From the NCBI GenBank assembly GCA_022711765.1, contig JAKLEB010000001.1, positions 1,780,694 through 1,844,693 on the forward strand: a stretch of 64,000 nt of DNA, read 5' to 3'. The notes beneath the pieces were generated by a model. It saw only the letters and a list, made by a program, of their open reading frames with translations, was not told the origin of the DNA and searched no databases. Positions 37,549 through 46,111 of this stretch are shown in pieces. The number at the start of each line of letters is the position of its first letter. Within the stretch, counting starts at the first letter, position 1. This stretch comes from Candidatus Krumholzibacteriota bacterium. Lineage in GTDB: Bacteria > Krumholzibacteriota > Krumholzibacteriia > LZORAL124-64-63. Made by a program: the position numbers and the translations under genes.

Positions 37549-37561
37549 CAAGGGGATAACG

Positions 37562-39109
37562 ATGACGTCCTCCCATCTCGCCCCGCTGCTGGAGATCGCG
37601 CGCGACCTCACGGCGTCGCTGGCGGCGGCCGACCGGTACCAGCGCCTGCTCGAATCGGTCCGGCGGCTCATCCCGTTCGATGCGGCGTGCGTGCTGCGCC
37701 TCGATGGCGACGAGCTGGTGCCGCTGGCGGCGGTCGGGCTCGCCCCGGAGGCCGTGGTGAAGCGCTACGCGCGCGGCGAGCACCCGCGACTCGACGCGAT
37801 CCTGAGCGCCCGCGGTCCGCTGCGCTTCGCCGCCGACACCAGGCTGCCCGACCCCTTCGACGGCATGCTCGCCGGCGAGCACAGGCAGTCCGGCACCGTC
37901 CACGCCTGCCTCGGCTGCCCGTTGCTCGACGGCGAGCGCATCGTCGGCGCGCTGACCGCGGACGCGCTCGATCCCCACGCGTTCTACGGCGTGGACCTGG
38001 AGTTGCTCGCGACCTTCGCCGCCCTCGCCGGCGCCGCGATGCGCACCACGTCCCTCATCGAAGCCCTCGAGACGACCGCCGCCCAGCGCGAACTCGTCGC
38101 CCGCGACCTGCAGCGCTCCGCGAGCCAGGCCGCCGGCGAGCAGATCCTCGGCGCCAGCGCGGCGGTGAAGGCGCTGCTCGACGAGCTGGCGGTCGTCGCC
38201 GCGTCGGACCTCACCGTGCTGATCACCGGCGAGACGGGGGTCGGCAAGGAGCTCGTCGCGCGCCACGTGCACGATCAGTCGCTGCGGCGGCGCCAGCCGC
38301 TGATCCAGGTCAATTGCGCGGCCTTGCCCGAGGCCGTCGCGGCGAGCGAGCTCTTCGGACACGTCGTCGGGGCGTTCACCGGCGCGACGCGCGACCGCGC
38401 CGGCAAGTTCGAGATCGCCAACGGCGGCACGCTCTTCCTCGACGAGATCGGCGACCTGCCGCTGCCGTTGCAGCCGGTCCTGCTGCGCGCGCTCCAGCAG
38501 GGCGAGATCCAGCGACTGGGCTCGGACCGCGTCCACCGCGTCGACGTCCGCGTGATCGCCGCGACCAACCGCGACCTCCGCGCCGCGGTCGCCGACGGCC
38601 GTTTCCGCGCCGATCTCTTCCATCGCCTGTCGGTGTTTCCCGTCCACGTCCCGCCGCTGCGCGAACGGCGCGAGGACATCCCGCTGTTGGCGGCCCACTT
38701 CGCGGAGGCCGCGCGCCGCCGGCTCGGCGTGCCTCACGTGCGAATCGCGGAGGCCGCCCACGCGGCCCTCCGCGCAGCCGACTGGCCCGGCAACGTGCGG
38801 GAACTCGAGAACGTGGTCTCCCGCGGCGTGCTTCGCGCGGCGCGCGAGCGGCGGGACCCGGTCCTCGTGGAGATCGGCCACCTGGATCTCGGTCCAGGCG
38901 CGTCGCCGGTGCCGCTGGCGGAGACGGCGGCGAGCCGCGCGGCGGCCGCCCCGGCGCTCTCCCTCGCCGCTCGCGTCGAGGGATTCAAGCGCGCGCAGAT
39001 CCAGGAAGCGCTGGACCGCCACCGTGGCAGCTGGGCCGCGGCGGCGCGCGAGCTGGGGCTGCACCGCAGCAATCTCCACAGCCTGGCGAAGCGGCTCGGG
39101 CTGCGGTGA
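37562..39109 (+). CDS. norR: NO-responsive sigma-54 activator NorR
   Basis: This 515-residue protein has the NorR layout. The N-terminal GAF domain (1-170) keeps the iron-site neighbourhood ([29 protein letters not shown]) that binds NO. The AAA+ domain (about 195-430) has Walker A GETGVGKE (223-230), the sigma-54 contact loop GAFTGA (270-275) and Walker [15 protein letters not shown]-terminal Fis-type helix-turn-helix follows ([21 protein letters not shown]). AAGGGG precedes the ATG. It activates the divergent ytfE-norZ operon. Confidence 0.95.
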   Translation: MTSSHLAPLLEIARDLTASLAAADRYQRLLESVRRLIPFDAACVLRLDGDELVPLAAVGLAPEAVVKRYARGEHPRLDAILSARGPLRFAADTRLPDPFDGMLAGEHRQSGTVHACLGCPLLDGERIVGALTADALDPHAFYGVDLELLATFAALAGAAMRTTSLIEALETTAAQRELVARDLQRSASQAAGEQILGASAAVKALLDELAVVAASDLTVLITGETGVGKELVARHVHDQSLRRRQPLIQVNCAALPEAVAASELFGHVVGAFTGATRDRAGKFEIANGGTLFLDEIGDLPLPLQPVLLRALQQGEIQRLGSDRVHRVDVRVIAATNRDLRAAVADGRFRADLFHRLSVFPVHVPPLRERREDIPLLAAHFAEAARRRLGVPHVRIAEAAHAALRAADWPGNVRELENVVSRGVLRAARERRDPVLVEIGHLDLGPGASPVPLAETAASRAAAAPALSLAARVEGFKRAQIQEALDRHRGSWAAAARELGLHRSNLHSLAKRLGLR

Positions 39110-39119
39110 GCGCGGCGCC

Positions 39120-40871
39120 CTAGCGCAGCAACGCGAGCCGCCCCGTCACGGTCGTGGCGCCGCAGGAGAGGCGGCTGAGGTACACGCCCGCCGCCACCGC
39201 CCGCCCGCCGTCGTCGCAGCCGTCCCAGCTCGCCTCGTGGCGGCCTGCCGGGTGGATCGCGTCGCTCACGAGCGTGCGCACCAGCCGGCCGGACGGGTCA
39301 TAGATGCGTAGGTCGACCGGGCCCGCCCGGCCGACCTCGTAGGCGAGCGTCGTGCGCGGGTTGAACGGATTCGGGGCGCAGGGATACAGGCGCACGGCCG
39401 GCGGCGCGCCGGCGGACGCCGCGGTGACGTCCGCGCAGGCCGCCGCGACGTCGATCCGGCCGTGCCCGTAGACGTTGTTGGGCACCGCGTCGCCGTCGCC
39501 GCACTGGTTGCTCGCACGCGGCACCGCGGTCGCGTCCAGGCGCGCTTCGATGGCGCCGGGATCGCCGCCGAGCACGGGATCGGCGGTCACGACGAGCGCC
39601 ACGGCGCCCGCCACGTGCGCGACCGCCATCGCCGAGCCGCTCCAGACCGAGTAACCGCCGCCCGGAATCGAGGACAGCACGTCCACGCCGGGCGCCGTGA
39701 TGTCCGGCTTGATCAGCACGCCCTGCTCGGTCACGGCGGGGCCGCGGCCGCTGAACGAGGCGATGAGATCGCCAGGCCCGGTCGACCCGGCGGTGTACGA
39801 CTCGTCGTAGACCTCGGGCGGGTAGACGATCGTGCCGCAGCCCGGCCCGCCCCCGCCCGCCGTCGCGACCACGACGATGCCCGCGGCCCGCAGCGCCGCG
39901 ACGGCCGGCAGCAGCGTCCCCCAGGCGCAGCCGACCGACGGCGGGCAGTACCAGGCGGTCGTGACCACGTCCGGCGCGCGATCGGGATCGCCCTCGCCGC
40001 CGCCGACTGGCGCCGGCGCCAGCATCCACTCGAATCCCTCGAAGAGCAGCGACGGCGAGCTCCAGCCGCCGATGATGCTGCGGCAGGCGATCCAGCGCGC
40101 GCCCGGGGCGACGCCGATCTGCATGCCCGCGCCGTCGTCGCCGACGGCGGTGCCGGCGATGTGGGTCCCGTGACCGTCGGCGTCGACCGGCACCGGCGAG
40201 TCGCCGCCACCACCGTGGATCGCGTCGTGCCAGCTGTAGTCGTGATTCGCGACCGCGCCGTCCCAGCCGCGGTACTGGTCGTGGATCGCCGGATGTGTCC
40301 AGTCGCAACCGGTGTCGAGGATGCCGATCACGGCGTCCTGGCCGGTGTTGCCGGTCGCCCAAACCACCGGCGCGCCGATCTGCGCGACGTTCCAGGGCAC
40401 GGTGCGCGCCGTCTCGGCCGGCGCCGGGCGCTGGCCCGCCGGGGCGGATTCGAGCGGCATGAACAGGTCGGCCTCGATGCGCGCGACGGCGGGATGCGCG
40501 GCGAGCAGGGCGACCGCGGCGGCGTCCGCGTCGGGCACGGCGAGCGCGTTCAGGATCCAGAACGGACGGTAGGCGATCCCCGCCGCGTCGAGCGCGGCGC
40601 GGAGGCCCGGTTGCGTGCGCGCGACCGTCGCGCGCAGGGCGGCAGCGACGGCGTGACCGCGGTCGTCGCGGTCTACGCCCAGCGTCGCCTTGTCCAGGTC
40701 GGTCTGTTCGGCGAGCAACACGACGACATCGATCGTGGCCGCCTCGACCGCGTCGAGGACGCGTGGATCGACGGTGGCGCGCCGGGCGTCCGCCGGCCGG
40801 GCGGACGCAGGTACGAGGATCGCGGTCACGGCGAGGACGATCGCAAGACGGGCGAGTGCACTGGGCGACAT
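39120..40871 (-). CDS. Secreted subtilase (S8) with C-terminal sorting domain; oxyanion Asn missing
   Basis: This 583-residue protein has a signal peptide (ARLAIVLAVTAILVPASA), an I9-like propeptide region, and a subtilisin domain with catalytic Asp (GILDTGCDWTHP), His (GHGTHIAGT) and Ser (WSGSAMAVAHVAG). It ends with a FlgD/T9SS-like tail (APNPFNPRTTLAYEV ... AAGVYLSRL). It most resembles bacillopeptidase F-like subtilases. The oxyanion-hole Asn expected in the AAGNSGP motif is Gly here (ATAGGGGPGCG), and the NNSWG motif is TTAWY, so activity may be weak or lost. ATG 40871 has GGAGG 8 bases upstream; longer in-frame starts lie before it and are not needed. Confidence 0.86.
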   Translation of the reverse strand: MSPSALARLAIVLAVTAILVPASARPADARRATVDPRVLDAVEAATIDVVVLLAEQTDLDKATLGVDRDDRGHAVAAALRATVARTQPGLRAALDAAGIAYRPFWILNALAVPDADAAAVALLAAHPAVARIEADLFMPLESAPAGQRPAPAETARTVPWNVAQIGAPVVWATGNTGQDAVIGILDTGCDWTHPAIHDQYRGWDGAVANHDYSWHDAIHGGGGDSPVPVDADGHGTHIAGTAVGDDGAGMQIGVAPGARWIACRSIIGGWSSPSLLFEGFEWMLAPAPVGGGEGDPDRAPDVVTTAWYCPPSVGCAWGTLLPAVAALRAAGIVVVATAGGGGPGCGTIVYPPEVYDESYTAGSTGPGDLIASFSGRGPAVTEQGVLIKPDITAPGVDVLSSIPGGGYSVWSGSAMAVAHVAGAVALVVTADPVLGGDPGAIEARLDATAVPRASNQCGDGDAVPNNVYGHGRIDVAAACADVTAASAGAPPAVRLYPCAPNPFNPRTTLAYEVGRAGPVDLRIYDPSGRLVRTLVSDAIHPAGRHEASWDGCDDGGRAVAAGVYLSRLSCGATTVTGRLALLR

Positions 40872-41070
40872 GGCAGCGACCTCCGGAAGGTGGGGCGAGG
40901 TCATTGTAACACGTCGGGCGACCGGGATCTCGTTCGAAGCGGCGATTGCGAGTTTCCCAGTACTGCCATAATGAGAATTGCTTCGCTCTGGACGCCCAGC
41001 GATCTCTCGGCCGCGGTGCGCGAGTGTCGTCCTGACCACCGTCGGGATCGCGACCCCCGATAGGCGCCAA

Positions 41071-43248
41071 TCACTTGAGCAGCGTCACGCGCAGCGACCG
41101 CCTCTCGCCCCCGGCCTCGAGGCGGACGAGATAGACACCGCTGGCAACGCTGCGACCGTGGTCATCGCGTCCCCCCCAGGCCGTCTCGTGGCAGCCTGCC
41201 GCATAAGCCCCGTCGATCAACGTGGTCACAACGCGCCCGTCGAGGGAGTGGATGCGCAATCGCGCGACCGATTCGCGAGGCAGGTCGAAGGCGATGGTCG
41301 CCCGGGGGTTGAATGGATTCGGTGCCGCTCGCAGGGCGAGCAGGCCGGGCGCCGACGGTACGTCCGTCGTGGTACCGAGCGATCCGGTGAGCGTGAACCG
41401 TCGGGGGCCGACGCCCCAGCTATCACAGACCAGCCAGGCGGTCTGGTCCTCGAGCGACGTGTAACTCAGGTGGACGCTGTCGCCCTCGGTCACGCCGGCA
41501 GCGAAGCAATTGCCGAGCGGCTGCTCGCAGTCGCGCACCAGGTAGAGCGCTTCATCCCACGCGCCGTCGCCGGCCATGACGATATCGAGCGTCTGGCCGG
41601 CCGCGAAGTCGACGCGGTAGACCGCATCGCGCGAGGTATACATCAGGTCGCGGCGGCCGCCACAGCCATCGCGACCGGGATCGACGGCATTCGTGCAGTT
41701 GGTCAGGTCGTCGTCGATCGCGATCGCTCCCGGCGGGATCGCTGCTGCGCCGGCGCAGTCGTCGTGCGCGGGCGGCGGCGGGGGCGGTGTCGCGGGGTGG
41801 TAGATCTCGGCCCAGCCGAGGTTTAGATCCGTGTCGCGATAGTCGGCAACCAGGAAGTACCACCCGCTCTCGGCAGCCGGCGCGAACGAGTAGTACTGGT
41901 TCCAGTAACATGCGTGTGCGACACCGAGACACGTGGCGTCCGGATCGCGCAGGTCGCTCACCAGCGCGAGACTCAGGGACGCCACCCTCGCCTCCCGCCG
42001 AGCCGGCTCTTGGGCGATGTAGTACGGGAAGAGAACACCACCCACGTGGTCGCCGGCTCCGAGATACACGCGGGCGAAATAATCTGGCCCTGGCGTCGGC
42101 ACGCCACCACAAAGAACGGCGAGGTCGACATCGTCGATGCACGCACTGTCGGGGTCAACAACCAGGTTGGTCTGCGGGTAAACCACGGCGGGAGCAGGAA
42201 GCGTGTAATCGTTGGCCGCCCAGAAATAGACCGCCGGCCACTGGAAATCCCAGACCTCCAGGAGGTAGGAGTACTCGTGTCCGACGAAACCCGACGGCGG
42301 CGTGAAGGTCGTCGGTCCCACCCACAGCCAGATCTCCGCGAACGGCTCGCCGGCGACATCCATGCTGACCCGGGAACACGGGCCGGCGACCACCTGCTGC
42401 AGCACCGCAAGGCTATCGCAATCGAGAGGTCCGAGCTGGAACAGATACGTTTCCTCCTCGGCGTCGAGATAGAACCGGAGGTGACCGTCGCTATCGAGAC
42501 GGGTCAGGAACCAGTCGGTGTCCCGGGAGTTGCCGGGCCACCCCCCGCTGAAGTACCAGCCACTACGCCCACCCAGCCGGTATTCCGTGGACGGGAATCC
42601 CGGCCCGAACGCCTGGAACGGGTTGCCATACTGCGGGCTGTTGCAGCCGCCGTTGTGGGCGTCCACGTAGAAGTCCTCGAGCGGCGGTTCGTCCTCGTCG
42701 ACGATATCCCACTCATCGAGGTCAATCACGCACGGAACGTATTCGGTCATCTGCAGCACATACTCGCCATGTTCGCCGCCGTAGCCGTCGATGATCAGAT
42801 GATACGGGGCCGCGGCCGGATCGACCGGTATGCGGCTCAACGCCGATACGTAGTCTGGATAGTAGTCGTCGTTGCAGGCTACCAGGTTCTGGGCGGCGTC
42901 GTAGAGATAGATCTTGGTGTCATATGACGAGCCGAGCATGTCGATGTCGATCTCGAGTGGGGAGATGGGCACGAAGGCGTAGACGACGTCCGGGCTGCCT
43001 GGCGTGTTGTTGGGACAGACTTCGTCGTAGTCGTCCTGGTATCCGGTGGTCGTGCCGGTGTCCGCGAATGGCAGGCCGGGTACCATGATGGCGTCGGCGA
43101 TGGTGTCTCCCCCCTGGCGGACTGCGGCCGGTACATTCGGAGGAAACGGTCGACTGACCTTGGGCGGCGCCGATCCGGCGAGGCTCGTGGCGCTCGCAGT
43201 GCCGCCGAGCAGGATCAGCACGAATGCTGTCGTCAGGATGGATCTCAT
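41071..43248 (-). CDS. Secreted multidomain protein with PPC-like beta domains and C-terminal sorting domain
   Basis: This 725-residue protein has a signal peptide (MRSILTTAFVLILLGGTASA). It contains pre-peptidase C-terminal-like beta-sandwich units (DTIADAIMVPGLPF ... SSYDTKIYLYDAAQNLVACNDD, and again AGQTLDIVMAGDGAWDEALYLV), a Pro-rich linker (PPPPPP) and a FlgD/T9SS-like tail (APNPFNPRATIAFDL ... ASGVYLVRLEAG). No catalytic domain is recognised, so it may be a binding or structural exoprotein. ATG 43248 has GGGGGAGG 5 bases upstream. Confidence 0.8.
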   Translation of the reverse strand: MRSILTTAFVLILLGGTASATSLAGSAPPKVSRPFPPNVPAAVRQGGDTIADAIMVPGLPFADTGTTTGYQDDYDEVCPNNTPGSPDVVYAFVPISPLEIDIDMLGSSYDTKIYLYDAAQNLVACNDDYYPDYVSALSRIPVDPAAAPYHLIIDGYGGEHGEYVLQMTEYVPCVIDLDEWDIVDEDEPPLEDFYVDAHNGGCNSPQYGNPFQAFGPGFPSTEYRLGGRSGWYFSGGWPGNSRDTDWFLTRLDSDGHLRFYLDAEEETYLFQLGPLDCDSLAVLQQVVAGPCSRVSMDVAGEPFAEIWLWVGPTTFTPPSGFVGHEYSYLLEVWDFQWPAVYFWAANDYTLPAPAVVYPQTNLVVDPDSACIDDVDLAVLCGGVPTPGPDYFARVYLGAGDHVGGVLFPYYIAQEPARREARVASLSLALVSDLRDPDATCLGVAHACYWNQYYSFAPAAESGWYFLVADYRDTDLNLGWAEIYHPATPPPPPPAHDDCAGAAAIPPGAIAIDDDLTNCTNAVDPGRDGCGGRRDLMYTSRDAVYRVDFAAGQTLDIVMAGDGAWDEALYLVRDCEQPLGNCFAAGVTEGDSVHLSYTSLEDQTAWLVCDSWGVGPRRFTLTGSLGTTTDVPSAPGLLALRAAPNPFNPRATIAFDLPRESVARLRIHSLDGRVVTTLIDGAYAAGCHETAWGGRDDHGRSVASGVYLVRLEAGGERRSLRVTLLK

Positions 43249-43490
43249 CTGGGCCTCCCCCGGCGCAGTGGTCGGACAGTTCAAGTTCGTTCCTTCGTCT
43301 TCACCCCTCGCCAAACTGAAACCGACGCGTTGATTCTACCATAGATACGCTCGCGATGCTCATAGGATCACGATCGGCGCGCAACGCCGACGCCGGTCGT
43401 GGTGCGGCCGATTACGTTCACATCCGTGGCAGGATCCGTCTGGTCGAACGCGCAGGCGCTACGCCGAACAACTGCTCTGGTCGGGGCGAT

Positions 43491-44738
43491 TCAGGCGAGT
43501 CCCAGGAGCGTCCGCATCATCCGCTCTCCTTCCATGACACCAAGAGAGCCGCGCGCCGCCTCCGCCTCGTCGTAGCGCTCGGTCGAGTCGGGCGCGACGC
43601 CCGGCCGACGAATCGCGACCGGCACCAGGTCGCGCCCGTGCTGGCCGGTCTCGACCGGCGTCACGTGATCCGGCAAAACCGCGATCGCCGCCTCGATGCC
43701 GCGGGCGTCGAGGCCGGCGAGTACGAGCCGGACGAGCCGCTGGTCGAGGTACTCGATGCAGCGGATCTTGAGGTCGAGATCGCGGGCGTGGCCGGCCTCG
43801 TCGGTGGCCTCGACGTGGACGTAGACGAAGTCGTGGTCGCGAAGGGCGTCGAGGCAGGCCGCGGCCTTGCCCTCGTAATTCGTGTCGTGCAGGCCCGTGG
43901 CGCCCGCAACGCGGACGAGATCCATACCGGCATAGACGCCCAGACCCATCACGAGGTCGACCGCCGAGATCACGGCGCCGCGCACGCCGAAGCGCTCCCG
44001 CAGCGTCGGCAGCTCGGGTCGCCGGCCCGGCGACCAGAACCAGATCGAGTCGGCCGTGTCCTTGCCGGACGCGCGGCGCGCGGCGTTCACGGGATGCTCG
44101 ACGAGAATCCGGCGGGACCGCTCGATGAGGTCGCGCAGGTGGGCGGCGGTCGCGGCGGCGGCGGGGTCGCCGGCGTCGCTCGGGCGGGGAAGCAGATCGG
44201 CGACGCGCTCGCCGACGTGATCGTGCGGCGGCGCGCAATCGACGGCGGTCGAGGCCCAGTCGCCGGGCAGGACCGTCAGGTGCCGGTAGCTGATCCCGGC
44301 GTGGAAGCGGGCCGGCCGGGCGCCGCGGCCACCGCCCAGCTCGCGGTCGATCGCGGCGATCAGGACCGCCGCTTCCTCGCTCGAGACGTGGCCCGCGCTG
44401 TGGTTCTTGATCGTCGGGTCGGCGGGATCGCCCGCGAAGCTGACGAGGTTGCAGCGCAGCGCGACGTCGCCCGCCACGATCGCGATCCCCATGCTCGCCG
44501 CCTCGAGCACGGCGCGGCCCTGCGACACCTTCGCGGGGTCGTAACCGAGGACCGCGAGGTTGGCGACGGCCGAGTCGGCGGGACCGGTCTCGCCGATCGT
44601 GCGCGCCTGGCCGAGACGACCCTCGCGCGCGATGCGGTCGATCGCCGGCTTCTGCGCGACCATCAGCGGCGTCTTGCCGCCAAGGCGAGCGATGGGCCGA
44701 TCGCTCATGCCGTCGCCGATGATGACGATGGCCTTCAC
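43491..44738 (-). CDS. thrB2: Alkaline-phosphatase-superfamily protein of the ApgM/alternative homoserine kinase family (COG3635)
   Basis: This 415-residue protein starts MKAIVIIGDGMSDRPIA (GTG 44738), with the metal-binding GDGM motif. The phosphoserine region is DSAVANLAVLGYDP, and VEATDEAGHARD and LPDHVTPVETGQHGRD supply further metal ligands. This family includes archaeal-type phosphoglycerate mutase and a group proposed as a functional replacement for homoserine kinase. The GTG overlaps the thrC stop by 4 bases, and no classical thrB is present, so the homoserine kinase role is favoured: homoserine to O-phosphohomoserine, the ThrC substrate. Phosphoglycerate mutase activity cannot be excluded. 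Confidence 0.75.
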   Translation of the reverse strand: MKAIVIIGDGMSDRPIARLGGKTPLMVAQKPAIDRIAREGRLGQARTIGETGPADSAVANLAVLGYDPAKVSQGRAVLEAASMGIAIVAGDVALRCNLVSFAGDPADPTIKNHSAGHVSSEEAAVLIAAIDRELGGGRGARPARFHAGISYRHLTVLPGDWASTAVDCAPPHDHVGERVADLLPRPSDAGDPAAAATAAHLRDLIERSRRILVEHPVNAARRASGKDTADSIWFWSPGRRPELPTLRERFGVRGAVISAVDLVMGLGVYAGMDLVRVAGATGLHDTNYEGKAAACLDALRDHDFVYVHVEATDEAGHARDLDLKIRCIEYLDQRLVRLVLAGLDARGIEAAIAVLPDHVTPVETGQHGRDLVPVAIRRPGVAPDSTERYDEAEAARGSLGVMEGERMMRTLLGLA

Positions 44739-46111
44739 CGGATCGCCCTCCCGTGGTGCCGGAGCAGGTCGGCCTTGAACGCCTGGTAGTCGGTCGGCAG
44801 CTTCTCGTACGTCTCGCGACGCCCTTCGAGGCCGCGCAGGCTCGCCGGCGGCGCCGGCTCGAGTCCCAGCAGGGACGCGATCTCCTCCGGGAACTTCGCC
44901 GGGTGCGCCGTCTCGAGCGCGATCGAGGTGATCAGGCGATCCTCGGCATGGAACGCGAGGTAGCGGTCGAGTCCGGCCCAGCCGACCGCGCCGTGCGGCT
45001 CGAGGATCGTGCGGTGGCGGCGATAGGCGTCGACGATCGCCGCCCGGGTGTCCTGGTCGACGATGCTGACCGCGTAGAAATCGCGCCGCATCGCCCCGAG
45101 GTCGGGCGCCCGCAGCAACCGCCCGGTCTCGTCGAGGTGGCCGCCGTAGAGGTCGACGATGCGGGCCAGGTTCGAAGGATGGCCCACGTTCATCGCGTTG
45201 GAGATGCATTTGCGCGAGGGAACGATCTTCTCGTAGCGGCCCGTCGCGAGGAAACGCGGGACCTCGTCGTTCGCGTTGGTCGCGATGACGAAGCGGCGCA
45301 CGGGCAGGCCCGACCGCTTGGCGAGCAGCCCGCCCATGAGGTCGCCGAAATTGCCCGACGGCACCGAGAAGACGACCGGCTCGCCGCCCGGGAGATCGAC
45401 GAGGCGGCTCGCGGCGTAGACGTAGTACACCGACTGCGGCAGCAAGCGGCCGATGTTGATCGAGTTGGCCGAGCTGAGGTCGAGCGGCGCCAGGTCGGGA
45501 TCCGCGAAGGCCTCCTTCACGAGCGCCTGGCAGTCGTCGAACTTGCTGTCGAGGGCGAGCGTCCGGATGTTGCCCCCGAGCGTCGTCATCTGGCGGCGCT
45601 GGCGGTCGGAGACCTCGTTGATCGGGAACAGCACGACGACCTCGATCCCCGCCACGCCGTGGAAGGCGTGCGCGATCGCGGAGCCGGTGTCGCCGGAGGT
45701 CGCGGTCAGGATCACCAGCCGGCGTCCGCGCTGGCGCACCAGCCGGCCGAGCGCGCGGCCCATGAACCGCGCCGCGAAGTCCTTGAACGACGCGGTCGGA
45801 CCCTGGTCGAGCCGCATCACCCAGCGTGGCGGGTCGACCGACTCGAGCGGCACGTCGAAGTCGTAGGCGTCCTCGCAGATCTCCTCGAGCTCGGCGCGCG
45901 AGAACGTGCCCTCGCAGTAGGGCGCGAGCAGCGCGGCGGCGAGCTCGGGATACGCCAGCGACCCGGCCCGCAGCAGCAGCTCGCGGCCGTACCTCGGGAT
46001 CGCCCGCGGCAGGAAGAGTCCGCGGTCGCCCGCCTGCCCCGCCAGCAGCGCCTGGCCGAGGTCGACCTCGGGAACCGACCGGTTGGTGCTGTAGAAGAGC
46101 GGCGCCGTCAT
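44735..46111 (-). CDS. thrC: Threonine synthase
   Basis: This PLP enzyme converts O-phosphohomoserine to threonine. The 458-residue protein has MTAPLFYSTNRSVPEVDLGQAL at the N-terminus, the PLP Lys in PTASFKDFAARFMG, TATSGDTGSAIAHAF and FSVPSGNFGDLMGG. The start at ATG 46111 overlaps the metY stop (ATGA), and the stop overlaps the next start, so the three biosynthetic genes are translationally linked. The length and motifs are those of the long bacterial ThrC class. Confidence 0.94.
   Translation of the reverse strand: MTAPLFYSTNRSVPEVDLGQALLAGQAGDRGLFLPRAIPRYGRELLLRAGSLAYPELAAALLAPYCEGTFSRAELEEICEDAYDFDVPLESVDPPRWVMRLDQGPTASFKDFAARFMGRALGRLVRQRGRRLVILTATSGDTGSAIAHAFHGVAGIEVVVLFPINEVSDRQRRQMTTLGGNIRTLALDSKFDDCQALVKEAFADPDLAPLDLSSANSINIGRLLPQSVYYVYAASRLVDLPGGEPVVFSVPSGNFGDLMGGLLAKRSGLPVRRFVIATNANDEVPRFLATGRYEKIVPSRKCISNAMNVGHPSNLARIVDLYGGHLDETGRLLRAPDLGAMRRDFYAVSIVDQDTRAAIVDAYRRHRTILEPHGAVGWAGLDRYLAFHAEDRLITSIALETAHPAKFPEEIASLLGLEPAPPASLRGLEGRRETYEKLPTDYQAFKADLLRHHGRAIR

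Noticed and set aside
37430..37561. Canonical NorR enhancer sites
   Set aside because: No set of three well-matched GT-N7-AC type sites could be placed, so only the promoters and one inverted repeat are listed.
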